Program-made: the position numbers and the translations under genes
Source of the DNA: Membranipora membranacea
Taxonomy: Eukaryota > Bryozoa > Gymnolaemata > Cheilostomatida > Membraniporidae
Assembly (NCBI GenBank): GCA_914767715.1
Contig: OU612068.1
Location: forward strand, 28,396,001 to 28,460,000
Direction of reading: 5' to 3'
DNA: 64,000 nt
Notes under the pieces: model-generated
What the model was told of the DNA's origin: nothing
Databases searched by the model: none
Seen by the model: the letters and a program-made list of their open reading frames with translations, nothing else
Part shown: positions 27,898 to 39,523 of the stretch, piece after piece
Numbering within the stretch: the stretch's first letter is position 1
How the letters are laid out: each line of letters begins with the position of its first letter

Positions 27898-30800
27898 TCA
27901 AAAGTTACAGTATTGTTGTTCTGACACTTCAGTCATATATTTGGTTTTCCCCACATCTGGGTACTCTTCTATCATCTTCTTGACTTGCTCTCTCAGCTTT
28001 GGTTTGCTAACCTGTCAGTAAAAATCAGTATGCATACTGTTATTATTTGTTTGATTGCATTTGCTCCTGTGAACATTATGGTTTGATCAGTGTATGTATA
28101 CAACGACGACTACGAAATATTCAACACATTTGGCTTGACTTAAAAGGTTTCACTAATATTCTATTACTTGATTGTTAGGGAGATATTGGTATCAGAGGTG
28201 TGCGGTGAACGGGATTCCCGTTCGTCTGTGTCCGACCATTTATTAAGCATGGGCGACGGACAATTTATTCTAATGGACGGCCAGTAAAAATTTGGACGGA
28301 TCGTTTATCCTGGAATGGGCATGGATGGACGGACAAAAGTTTTTAATGGATGGGCAGAAAATGTTTGGGTGGACAGTTTCTGCTGGACGGGCATTGACGG
28401 ACAGACAAAAAACGGGCTGAAACTGATTGGGTGGAAGGTCTTTAATTGTGGGAATGGAAGGCCGGACAATGTTTTAACGGACGGGCAACAACACTTTGAA
28501 TAGGCGGTTGCGGCTTGACAGGCTTGGACGGACAAAATATTTTGATCAACAACCAACCATACTAAGGACAAAAAAGTTAGCTCCATATTATTAAATTAAT
28601 TTAAATAGATGATAGCACCTGAATTGCAACAACTTCAAGGTCTTAGGCAGCAAAATGCTGCCGAACAAAAATACAAACAGAGCAGACTAATTAGAATCTC
28701 ACTGGACACCTTAATCAAGAGGATTATGAATATTTATCATATATGTGCTTTTATATTATGGTATTTATGGGATGTACAGATACTGTGAAGATAAGATAAG
28801 ATAAGAAGACAATTTCGCACAACTTTCATTCAGTTCCAACCAAATAATAATGCATCTCTTTGCTATCACATTATTTTTACACTGTTTTGTCACCTTTCTT
28901 GAATTATCTGTCCATGGAAACTTGTCAAAGCAGATTATCCTACAAGGCTGCTGGGATCTATCCAACTACAACATTCAATAAACAACAGTTTGTTACTCAA
29001 ATGGCTGAAGTACAGTATCTGTGTGTGTGGCTTATAAATAATACATAGTATTAGGCGTGGAGTAGTATGCACTGGTGATACTTTGAAAACTAATGGGATG
29101 CCTTCAAAGATGTGCTTCCAACAGAAAATTTTGCTGAATAACACATGGACTTCCTGGGAAACCGGGATTGGCCAGCGTAGGAGCCTAAATCTAATGTATG
29201 GTTAAAACCGTGATCATTAATAATCATTAAAATTATCCAGTAGATTTACTTACTCCGTTGTTGAAACAGAAAGTCAGCAGTTCATCTTCCTTGATAGTGT
29301 CATGTCCCTCATCCAGCCTGAAACAACCAATTAAGAGCTAAGTCTTTTTTTCACCTGAGAAATCTTAACAGCATCCCAAATGCTTTAAGGACAAAGACAA
29401 AGAAAATTGGCAAAATCCAATGAAATATCTCTGTTGATGAGGGAGTTCATTGGCAAAACCTATCACGGCAATAGTCAGCAAACAGCATAGGAAGTGTAAA
29501 CAAATCCGGAACCATAAATGGAGAATGGTCACTCTGAAGATTTAGTGTGGCTGATACATCCAACAAACTTGATGATGAGATGGGTCCTCCACCTATGATA
29601 TTCAATGTCATAAAGATCTATTAGGAGGGAAATGAAAATCAGCATCATGTCCGCTCCAGCCGGGGTCGATCGGGCGAGTGGGCAATAGTCTGGGAGGCTC
29701 AGACTACTTAATATCATACCTTATACAATAAGTTAGTTCATCTCCCATATGATCAGTACAGTGAGCTGATATCACCTACAATCAGATTAAGACCAGGCTG
29801 ATAGTTCCAGTGCTCAAATGGCTGCGAGTGAGAGTTTTGATAGATAGAGTTTTGATAGATAATGGATAGATGAATTGCTTGAATGTAACACACACCTTGC
29901 AACCATTAGAAAGCTTAAACTAGGCTGACATATTTACATACTAGTAAATTATAAATTCAGATCACCTACCTATTGCTGTATGTTCACAATATTGATTGTT
30001 GAATTTGAGATAGAGAATTAGAAAAACTTTTAACCAATCTTAAAAATAACATCAGTTACAAACGCTTTCATCAAACCTAATGTGTTAAAAAGCTCTTGTT
30101 TTTTTTACAAACCGAGTTATCCACAATGAGAGGGTGCATACTGAGAACTTCCTCTATAGGTCCTGGAAAAATCACATCCCCGAGTACTTTGTATCTGATA
30201 GCATCAGCTACTCTTCCTTTGACGGTGATAGTTCCATCAGGATGCATCACCGCAACATCCCTGAAATGTTCAGCAACAGGTCTAAGTGGGTCAAATTTTA
30301 TATACTCCTTTCATCTTTGTTAAACATACCCCCCACAAAATATTGTTACAATTTGTTTCATATTTTTACCAAGTTGATCAACAGGCTGACATTTATTATC
30401 TGTGGCCATATGCACCTTGTCTTGTAAAAGCCATCTGCTGTGAATGCCTCCCTGGTCTTCTGTTCTTCGCCTTTATACTCCTTAAACAAAGTAATCGACT
30501 TAAACTGAACTTCTCCATGTGTACCGATATCGACTATGTTGTTTTCTTCATCCACAATTCTAACCTTAAAAAAACATATTATAATCATAGATAAATAATA
30601 AACTTAGCGAAGGACAAAACTGTTGGAAAAGGTCATAACATCAAACACTATCAACGTCGTTCACTTGAGCCTGATAAATCTGAGAACCTATCGGTGTGAT
30701 AGAGGTGGTAACGAAACAAATTATATATCAGCAGGACATATATATTACAATCCACGGCTAAAATTAAGTATTCAGCAAAGTGAGCAAGCGTGATACAACA

Positions 30801-33800
30801 GTGACGTATGGTATGATAACCAACATGTAATGAGGCTAGAGTTATGTGTTCTTGCAGAAAGTAGAAGGCAACTGCCAAAGACTGTTTATCCAATGAACTA
30901 AACCTAAAGGTTTAGTTCATTGGTTTATCAATGAGCGTAATAATAAGTAGTAATGGAAAAATAGGATTGTCACAAATTAAGTTTTTATTTATATCTTACC
31001 TCTGAGTTAATTCTTGGATGAAGTCGCGATTGCATCCTCAGATTCTCATCATCTTGTGAGGTGCCCAATGTGGTATGGGCTACAATGAACTCCTCACACA
31101 TTGACAAATCTGTCTGTTAGGTAAAAAGTATAGTGAAACAGCTAGTGAAAGTGTATTCATTGTGGGTGGATATGTGATAAACATAAGTCACCTCATCATG
31201 TTGTTTAGTTATTTGATTTGCCAGGTTTGTAATGGCAGGATTTGTAGCTTGATAAAATTTCCTTAAACCCTACATATAATTATCTCCAACTACAGTTCGA
31301 TGAAATCATGCTAAAGTTTACTCCTGTAGGGAATTTAATGTTGTGACCTACCCCAACACTGCCGTGTCAATTCCGGAACTCCCTGGTATAATGGAAAACT
31401 TGTGTGGAACTGAATAGAACCATAATTTGACATCCTAGTATTGTTTTGAATTTTGTTCATTGCTCCTTAATTATTATCAGGCAAATAAACCTTTACTATT
31501 GTGATAGGAAAGCATGCAGAAGAAATCAAATTTAAATATAGGTACTCTATTGTTATTAACGAGGCTAGAGTATAGCTAAGGAAATCACTGAACACATTAA
31601 TTGCTTGTATAGTAATGACATATTACTATTATGGAAAAACTTGTGGAAAATTCCTCTATCTATCGAACCCAACATTTAAGGCCACGGTGAGATGCAAAGC
31701 AGATCAATTGGATATTTCCTTCCTTACTGGAAGGACTTACCAAACTTGAGTTCTGCTGCTAAGCGCTGAACAGATAATTGTATTACATCAAAGTCTAACT
31801 GGTCCTGAGTGACCCAAGGGAACTTTGTATCTAGAAGAGAGCATTGACCATAGCCGGTAGGATTATCATATCATGACCATGATTGTATAAATATTCATAT
31901 AAAAAAAAAAAATATATATGTATGAATATATAATATATTTGTACAGCAGCTTGCCTGACTTCTGACATTGATAAAGAGATAAACTATTTCATCACCCTGA
32001 ATTACAGATTAGTAGAGCACACAGTAGTTCACTTAGGGCAGCCTAGCAAGCACTGTCTCCCCTAAAAACCTAAAGACAGTGGCCTAAAACACAATAATTG
32101 ATTAATCCACGTCAGAATCAGCTCCTCTGGGATTTCCATTCGCTAATTATATGCTTGCGGAGGAGTAGCAGCCCTCCTGGACATGCCTCGGACTTGCCTC
32201 GGATTTTTGCCTCCCCTACCTTTTTTCTTAACTACTGCCATAGTAGTGGTACATTGTACAAAAACTCACCAAAACGTGTGTCGTTATATTTATTGGCGGT
32301 AATGAAGTTCGTATTCATCGCAGTCTGTTTGTGCAATTCTTTTTTTTGGATTTTTTATTCTTAGCCAAATAGAGTTAGGTGAATTCAAACAAATGCCTGT
32401 CAAAAATAAGTTTGTTACCCTTCCCACCCTTTGCTTTTCTATCTTTTTATTTGATTAAAATATACTTTTTTTATTTTATGGTTGAAATTTTGAACTGTTT
32501 TCTGAATTCAATAAACACAACCATATATCCTGAAATCAAAGTGTCTCTCCGACTCCTCGCTGGAATAAAGTAGTATAAATGTTTTCCTGAAGAGGGTCAA
32601 GATATAACGGCAAGATATCCTGTCCAATGCCTATTCCTCAGTATTCATAGCATTTGAATTTCCATCAAATAGCATAAATATTGCCCTAGAAAGTCTGGAA
32701 AGCTAATTCTAAACTTGCAATGAGTAAGCATAAAAATCTCAAGGTAGGCAGGAAATCACGGCTCCATTGTATTCAATAATTGCTGCTATTTGTAGCAGTT
32801 TTATTTGATTGTATTAGTGCATATTGACTAATTTGCACTTGAAGACCCTCGGCCAGGCACTTTTAAAAATTATATGGACATTGTAAAGATTGTTTTCCAC
32901 ACCAAGTATATAGGAAAGAATTTATATCCCTGTAAAATTAAACTGTATAAACTATTGTCAATGACTCTAGTTCCAGACTTAGACAAGGTTAATGTTATAT
33001 ATGTATGACAAATTTTAATGAGCATAATGCAGTCAAATGAATCAAACGTGTTATATTGACTGACAGAGATCCTAACAATTTCCTTGTTGTCCTGATGTAG
33101 TCTTTCATAGTTACTTGTCATTTGATACAAAATTTTTAAAACATTGCAGACAGTATATGGTTTTAAACAACAAGCTTCATAAGGCTAACAGGGCAGCTAG
33201 ATGAGTACAAAGGTTCAAACCAATTCTTCGCTCCTTTAATACGTTAAATTCAGGCAACTAATGGTGAGCGTGGATTATATTTGAAATGAAAAAAAAGCTG
33301 CAGCAGTCATAATTGGCGTATGTAAGCAGAGAGAATGGAATCCAATCTCCCTGATGTAAACGTAGCAGAATAATAGGGTTATCAGAGATTGGAAATGGTG
33401 CCACAGAAAAATGTATGCTGATGTTGAAAATTGAAATTGGACTTGACAACGTAATCTTAAAGTTTGATGGTGTAGTGTGAACTGACCCTACCATGTACTC
33501 TGAACCCATTACTCTTGATGTATAGTGCCGAAACTAAAACACAAGGAACTTAGGGGTGCCACAGATATAGTAATACAGTATTACCTATGTCTATGGCAGG
33601 CGCACACACTTTGTTGTACTTAGGGGTGTTGCGGGGAAAATGCGCAGTAATCTACAGTAATCAGTAATGCGCAGTAATCTACAGTAATCAGTAATGCGCA
33701 GTAATCTACAGTAATCAGTAATGCGCAGTAATCTACAGTAATCAGTAATGTGCAATAATCTTGTTATGAATAAAACACTTTACCTACCATTTGAATTCCT

Positions 33801-36800
33801 CCAAGCACACCTTGAATTTCTTGCTTAAACCCTTGAGAGATCAGTTGACCTCCATGGTCACAGAACTTCATAGGATGTATTGGGATGTCTCTTTTTTTAA
33901 CGTATGTCGCAAGGAGACTGTAGAAATCACCAGGTAGGCACATATATTCAACTCTGAAAAATAACATAACATGTACTTTTTGCCACCATCATCCATCAAA
34001 TCATCAGCGTTTTCTTGGGCTTTAGCCTTCAAGTTTGACAAAGGTCAACGTTATTATTGCAATTAGAAAATACAGTAGGCAAAATTTACCTTGTTTTTTG
34101 TAGATATGAAAGACCCTAAATGCTGGGGAAAAAAAACTGAGCAGATGTAACATACTTATCTCTTATAATGCCATCGATAGACCATTTGGCTACATCATCG
34201 CTTAATCTACCCTCACATGCTTCTGGGGCGAGCAGTACCTTACTGAATCTGCCAGCCAGTGTTAGAGCGACACAAGCATAACTGATCAGTTCATCCATAT
34301 TTTGATTCATAGTGAAACAGGGCTGTAACATATCAAGCTCGGTATGGGACGATAAAGAATCATAATAGAGATAAGCTACATATCTAATAGGCCCGGGAGT
34401 ATTTTGTAAAAACCCATCTGCACCGAACCTGAGATAATGAGCTTGTTATAGAATATTCTTAGGAGATGGAATTCTCATGTTTATTCAAACTTATTTCTTC
34501 CATTCAATAATACCTGTACCAATAATTTCCAAACCCAAATATGTTGTAATCTCACAAATTGATATACAAAAAAGCGTTAACTTACAGTAAGATTTTTTGC
34601 ACGAAGTTGCATCAGCTCATTAGCTAATCCTCTATGGCTGTGAGCAATACACTTAGCATTACCGGTGCTGCCCTAAAACATCTCAATATCATTTTAACTG
34701 AAAATTTACAGCAAATCTGAATATTTCTGGGGCTGTCTGTCAAATTTGCGAAATCAAAGGAGCAGATGATCATGACTGCTGTCAATGACTGATTTTTTAA
34801 GTAGGACAACTCTCAATTTCAAGCTTACTTTGAGGTTAAAGTCAACATTAATTTAATCAGGTATGCCAGCAAAACAGATAATTTGACTGACATACCTCAT
34901 AAGCCTTATATTATACAAGTCTGACCGACCAGTTATCGATACTTACAGAGCTGAACACATGGTGTAAGATATGCTCTGGCCTCACAGCTTTTTTAGCTGC
35001 ACTCAGTTGTTGATCTGTTATGGAGTTTCCTAGGTTGTCCAAAGCATCCAGAGTTTGAACAAACTTGTGACCTCCTATATCTCTCTCTTTGAAAGAATTG
35101 TCATAGAATATGCTCTCGACAAACGGTAACCTGTAATGGAAAAACTGCTGATTATTGAGTTATATATTATATGTAATAATGTTATAAATATAGGTTTTTT
35201 ATGGAAGATTTACCAACCTGTAAAGGATAACCTACCTTCCATAAATTTCTCACATGATATTTTCCGGCCATTCAGAGATACATTGGGTCGCGATTCTTTA
35301 TAAGTAATACCCATAGTCACACCGTAGCTAAATGATAATGGCTGCATATCCACCGGCTTGATGGTGAATAATCAAGTTTTGTTTGGTTTTGAAGTGCAAT
35401 GGGGACAACACCAAATTTCACTTATATAACAAAGTAATATTAGAATGCATTTAGATTTGGTTGGAGGGACGAATATTCCTCCGCTGAATTAGCAGGAGTT
35501 CTGAATAAAAAAGACTGAATTAATTGAAGAACACAATTTATGTTCTTTTTATATCCTTACCTCAAAGAGTGAATTTCTCCTTCACCCGATGATTCTTCGA
35601 AAAAGGACATGAGAGTTTCAAAAGTTTTACCATCAGAACCCTCGCCGATGAGTAACAGCTTTGGTCGTACCAGAGTCAGCAGGCTGGCAATAGATTCATC
35701 CATCGGAGTGAATATGTAGGTGTGCTGTAAAAAAAAAGTTCAAAGTACACCATATCGAATAGTTTGAATTTGTGTTGGAAAGGCTCTTAATTTTCAGTGT
35801 TCCCATTGTTTGCATACCTCCTAGCAGCATCCCAATATGAATACCGCCGATTTTTTATCTTTAGCCTGATAAGCTAGTAAATAAGATGCAGGGCGACAAC
35901 CTCCCCAGATATTTGAGGTTAGTCAGTAGGCAGATGTAGATCAATCTATTTAGGCGCCCATGATTGTCCAGACAGGTTTGAGCATAACAAAAAGAATCTT
36001 CTTCGTAAATACTTTATCATTTGCAAGCTTAAAAAAGGAAATTTGATTACTCACAGCAAAACCAACACCTATAGAGCATGCTGCCACAAACAGGGTAAGT
36101 GCACTATTACAGGTGTTACCCAGTGTCACCACAGTATCTTCTCCTGGTATGAGCTCAAGTGACAGCAACCCCTTAGCCATCCTATCAGCCTAAGAAAACA
36201 TATACAGTAGCGTTGGGTAAATGGGTAAAGCGCAACTTTTTTTTTCCCCATAAACTCTGAATTATAAGAAAGAAAAGAAGTAAACATTTTATTGCACTGT
36301 CACAGATGTAGTTTAGCTTGCAAGTGGATGGGGCTAAATAAAAAAATAAAAATCTTAATCTGTTATTAAGGTGAGGGCTTTATTAACCAGGAATAGCCTA
36401 ACGTGATGTAACAATTACCATTATCTCATATAATTATTAATTAGATCTCTATCAGCGATCATTGTCGGCAAGCATCATTGTCAACAGCGGAAGGGCTGAA
36501 TTTTCCAATGATTGAATTGTGTCCACATACCTGATTGAGAATATCGATTGTAGAAGTTCTCTCCCCCGACTCCAGATTGACCACTTCCCCTACATGTCCT
36601 TCTTCCTTAGCCTGCTGAAACAGACTGTACATAACTATGTCCTCCTGTACTGGATACTCTTTACTGTGTGTGTTCATATAACTCTTCTTCATGATGCCCT
36701 CCATAGATAACTTTTTTGAGATGGGTGGAAGCCTGGCTCGAAATAGTCAAATTCAAAATATCAAGAAAATCCTTATAAAAGTTATGTTTTCTCCGAAGAA

Positions 36801-36991
36801 AATTTAAGAAAAAATCTAATGTAAATAGAATTCAAAATCAGTAAACTCTTTGAAAAATAATGAAATCTGAAAACCTATGAAACTTTCTGACTTGGTTGTC
36901 GAGGTTGAAATATTTTCCTAATCCTGATCTTTATTGTAGATATCACAACATTCTAAGACCTCAACTGAAATGGTACAAGGATAAAAACTAA

Positions 36992-37027
<36 letters not shown>

Positions 37028-37139
37028 TGCAATTTAGATAGACTCACTTTGAGAAACCAGACTGAAGAGCAATGGCTCTGAATACGACAACACAAAGCAC
37101 CTCAAGAATTGACCGAGAAAAATGCCTCACATTGACCAT
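27898..37139 (-). CDS. Copy B: acyl-CoA-synthetase-like (AMP-binding, ANL) enzyme, intact, 14 exons
   Basis: Exons on the - strand: 37139-37048, 36732-36531, 36189-36055, 35724-35561, 35130-34947, 34672-34586, 34322-34156, 33953-33788, 31113-31000, 30564-30416, 30260-30113, 29775-29720, 29317-29254, 28011-27898 (TGA). They join in phase with GT-AG sites into 613 aa, about the length of ACSF2. ANL enzymes adenylate a carboxylate with ATP and pass it to CoA; substrate unknown here. The N-terminus (MVNVRHFSRSILEVLCVVVF) resembles a mitochondrial or membrane-targeting leader; an in-frame TAG three codons upstream supports this start. Exons 5-6 give the P-loop SSGSTGNAKCIAH. Exon 8 has KFCDHGGQLISQGF. 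Exons 10-11 have GEVQFKSITLFKEY, then YKTRD where ANL enzymes have TGD. Exon 11 has the hinge/A8 motif GRVADAIRYKVLGDVIFPGP. The last exon has PDVGK, whose Lys aligns with the catalytic A10 lysine. The Gly-to-Arg change in TGD leaves activity uncertain. Confidence 0.9.
28190..28540. repeat. Degenerate GGACGG-type repeat in intron 13 of copy B
   Basis: A run of imperfect short repeats around GGACGGACA / GGATGGGCA spread over about 350 bp. Equivalent runs lie in copies C (39840-40190) and D (54670-55020), but I do not find one in the divergent 3' half of copy A. Origin unknown. Confidence 0.7.
30890..30923. repeat. Perfect hairpin in intron 9 of copy B
   Basis: A 16-bp perfect inverted repeat CCAATGAACTAAACCT / AGGTTTAGTTCATTGG with a 2-nt loop. 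It is identical in copies C (42556-42589) and D (57405-57438). Function unknown; it may be a tiny terminal-repeat remnant. Confidence 0.75.
31114..33787. other. Long intron 8 of copy B
   Basis: A 2.7 kb intron with a poly-A and AT-rich run near 31900-31945 and the 27-bp tandem repeat at 33641-33750. The equivalent in copy C (42780-45550) is alike except for an extra ~100 bp near 42868-42975. I see no nested gene in B or C; copy D has one here. Confidence 0.6.
33641..33750. repeat. 27-bp tandem repeat, 4 copies, intron 8 of copy B
   Basis: Unit GCGCAGTAATCTACAGTAAT plus CAGTAAT, four nearly perfect copies just downstream of the exon 8 acceptor side. The same array is in copy C (45404-45513). 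In copy D it is shorter, about 1.5-2 units (62700-62752). Confidence 0.85.
36994..37022. repeat. (TA)n microsatellite in intron 1 of copy B
   Basis: An uninterrupted AT run within a ~170-bp block that copies B and C have in intron 1 but copy A lacks. A is continuous from ACCTATGA to CTCACTTTGAG at 25379-25395. The run is shorter in copy C (51852-51874). Confidence 0.8.
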
Positions 37140-39523
37140 AGCTTCCTATGATCAGTGAGGTCAATGGACACCATGTCATGGGAGTTCATTGGTGAGGTGA
37201 ACGACCTCTTACTCACCTGCAAACTGATAAGATGCTCCAACACAAGCAGGTTGCAGAGAATGGAATATTTTTAATCAATCCACAATTCCAGGCTATTTCA
37301 CATATCTTCAAGTTTGGTGCCTAGTATGTTATGGTAAGATAAATCTCCTTCACTCTCTGTCCCTCTTATCTCAATGGAAGACCACAAACCTGTGTCACGA
37401 GACTTGGCAAATAATATCTACATGTATATCTACCCTAGGATGGTATGGTTTGGAGAATGCATATAACACTTTCATCGATCAACGTTTGAAATTTTATGTC
37501 TCCTTGAACTAGCTATTTTGGTCTAATCCATGACAAATTATTTGGACTCTAGCCTAAAAATAGTGATGTTTTGCGTACATGGCAACGGGATCTATAGACT
37601 TCACAACCACAATCCTTTTAACAGCATTCAGTGATTAATAAATCTGGCAACCCTATATGCAGATGGGTAATATCTTTTATAGCTGGATTTTTTTGTATAA
37701 GCTGATATTGTCACGAATAAAATGCCTTTTATTGAAATTGATAGTTTGCGTCCAATCAAAAATTGACGGAAGAAAAATGAAAAAAGAGGCTGAGGGAAAA
37801 TGTGAACCTGCTGTTAACAACATTATGCATCTAAGTGCAACGCAACGGCAGTATTACCACAACATAGATAATTTTATGTCATGACCTAACCATTGCCGTA
37901 GTACTTCGCCGGCTGGTTGTATAGAGAAGTTACAGGGAAACTGCATGGTTGAAGAATTAGGAGCTTCATTAACTTGATGATAGTTATTTTGAGTCATACT
38001 GTGGCTCAGCTGTTTTACATTTTACTACATTCAGTTGAATTTCCCAGGCTTCATTTGATGTTTTTTGATTAATCCTGTGTGTGACAGTGACTTATTGACG
38101 CAGTTGTTATTGTTAAGTCAAAAATATATAAAATAATGTTTAAACAATTGATCATGTGCAACGGAATGATGCGCCAGCGCTGGCTGCATCAGCTAATGGA
38201 AATCTCATCATGTGACAGTTAGATCAGGCTTGGCCCAGTTTGCCTGCTCTCACTCTACCTCTACTGATATGTTGCAGTAGAGGGGAACAACTCCGAAAGA
38301 GGCAAACGAGATAAAAAATTGATTTCACGATTACTGAAGACATGAAGCTGTTTTCTTCAATGTGGATTGAAACAGATTGATTGCAAATAGCTAAAGCTCT
38401 AAAATACAAAGGTGCTTTGATTGCACAAGGGATATTTTTAAATTCACGAACACTGGGTATGCATTTGTCGGATATACAACCAAGTAAGGACTGAACACCC
38501 AGGCAGAACAGGCACCACTCCTCAATGTTTTAGTTGGTATGGAGTCAACCCTTAAAATCTATATATATTTATGTAATAATAATTGAGTTTAACAAAAGGC
38601 GATCTGTACATTCAATACATACCAAAGAAACTAAGATATATCCAGGTCTAGATGTGGAATGGTTCTCTTCTTCAAGTTTGATTACATTTGTTTTTTATAT
38701 GGATGTGGGTTATGCTTTTGGGAATTTGGGAAGGGAAAGCGGAGATTAGGCTCTCAAATACTCGATGATGAAATCCTGATGTAAAAATAAGAGCCATTTT
38801 TGTGCAAGTATGGAAATATATAACGATCATGGTAAATTGTCAGTGGCTTTGATCAAATAAATGGCCTTAATTGAGCTTCCAAAACTGAAAATAACTGGTG
38901 CAATCAGATCAATCGATAAGGATGATTTAGTGACAGGAATCAGGATATGCCAAGTGAATAGCGCCAGCTGCCCAGTGTATAGAGCTTCTGTACCGGTTGT
39001 CAGCTCACTGCTCATCTCATCCTTATATGGCCTTTGTCAGTCCTGTAGGAAGCTTGTTATATCTCATAGTCAATAGCTGTAAGGTCAGGAGGAAGCCCAT
39101 TATATTTCATCCTGAATGGCTCAGGTCTTTATAATATATTTCATCCCTGGACTTATATCATAAATAAAAGATAAATAGTGAGACTGATTTTATATTTTTA
39201 TTATCAGATAAGCTGCTATGCGGCTGTGACTGACGCTTCTTACCAAAACATGATCATGTCAATGACACTTGAGAGAACCAGGACACAGCATGGAGGAAGG
39301 GAGACGGAAGTTCTGTTATTAAAAATATTGAGTATTGGAAACTACACCATACTCTATTTTGTCGAGGTTCAAAAATTCAGAAATTTGATCGCATCACATC
39401 ACATCACCTTCCAAAGAGCACCAAGGTATTGATACTAAAAACTAAAAAAAGGGAGGCTTTAGGTTGTTTGTGTTCATTGGATATTTAAGCCATACCTCGT
39501 CTATGATTTAAACCACACCTATC
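37140..39523. other. Intergenic spacer between copies B and C
   Basis: Equivalent of the A-B spacer: presumed promoter of copy B at its right-hand side of the gene and 3' flank of copy C. Nearly identical to 51988-54355. No supported exon. Confidence 0.6.

Noticed and set aside
32098-32573. Short + strand frames in intron 8 of copies B and C
   Set aside because: Low complexity and AT-rich, with no recognisable domain; equal conservation in all positions as judged by eye.
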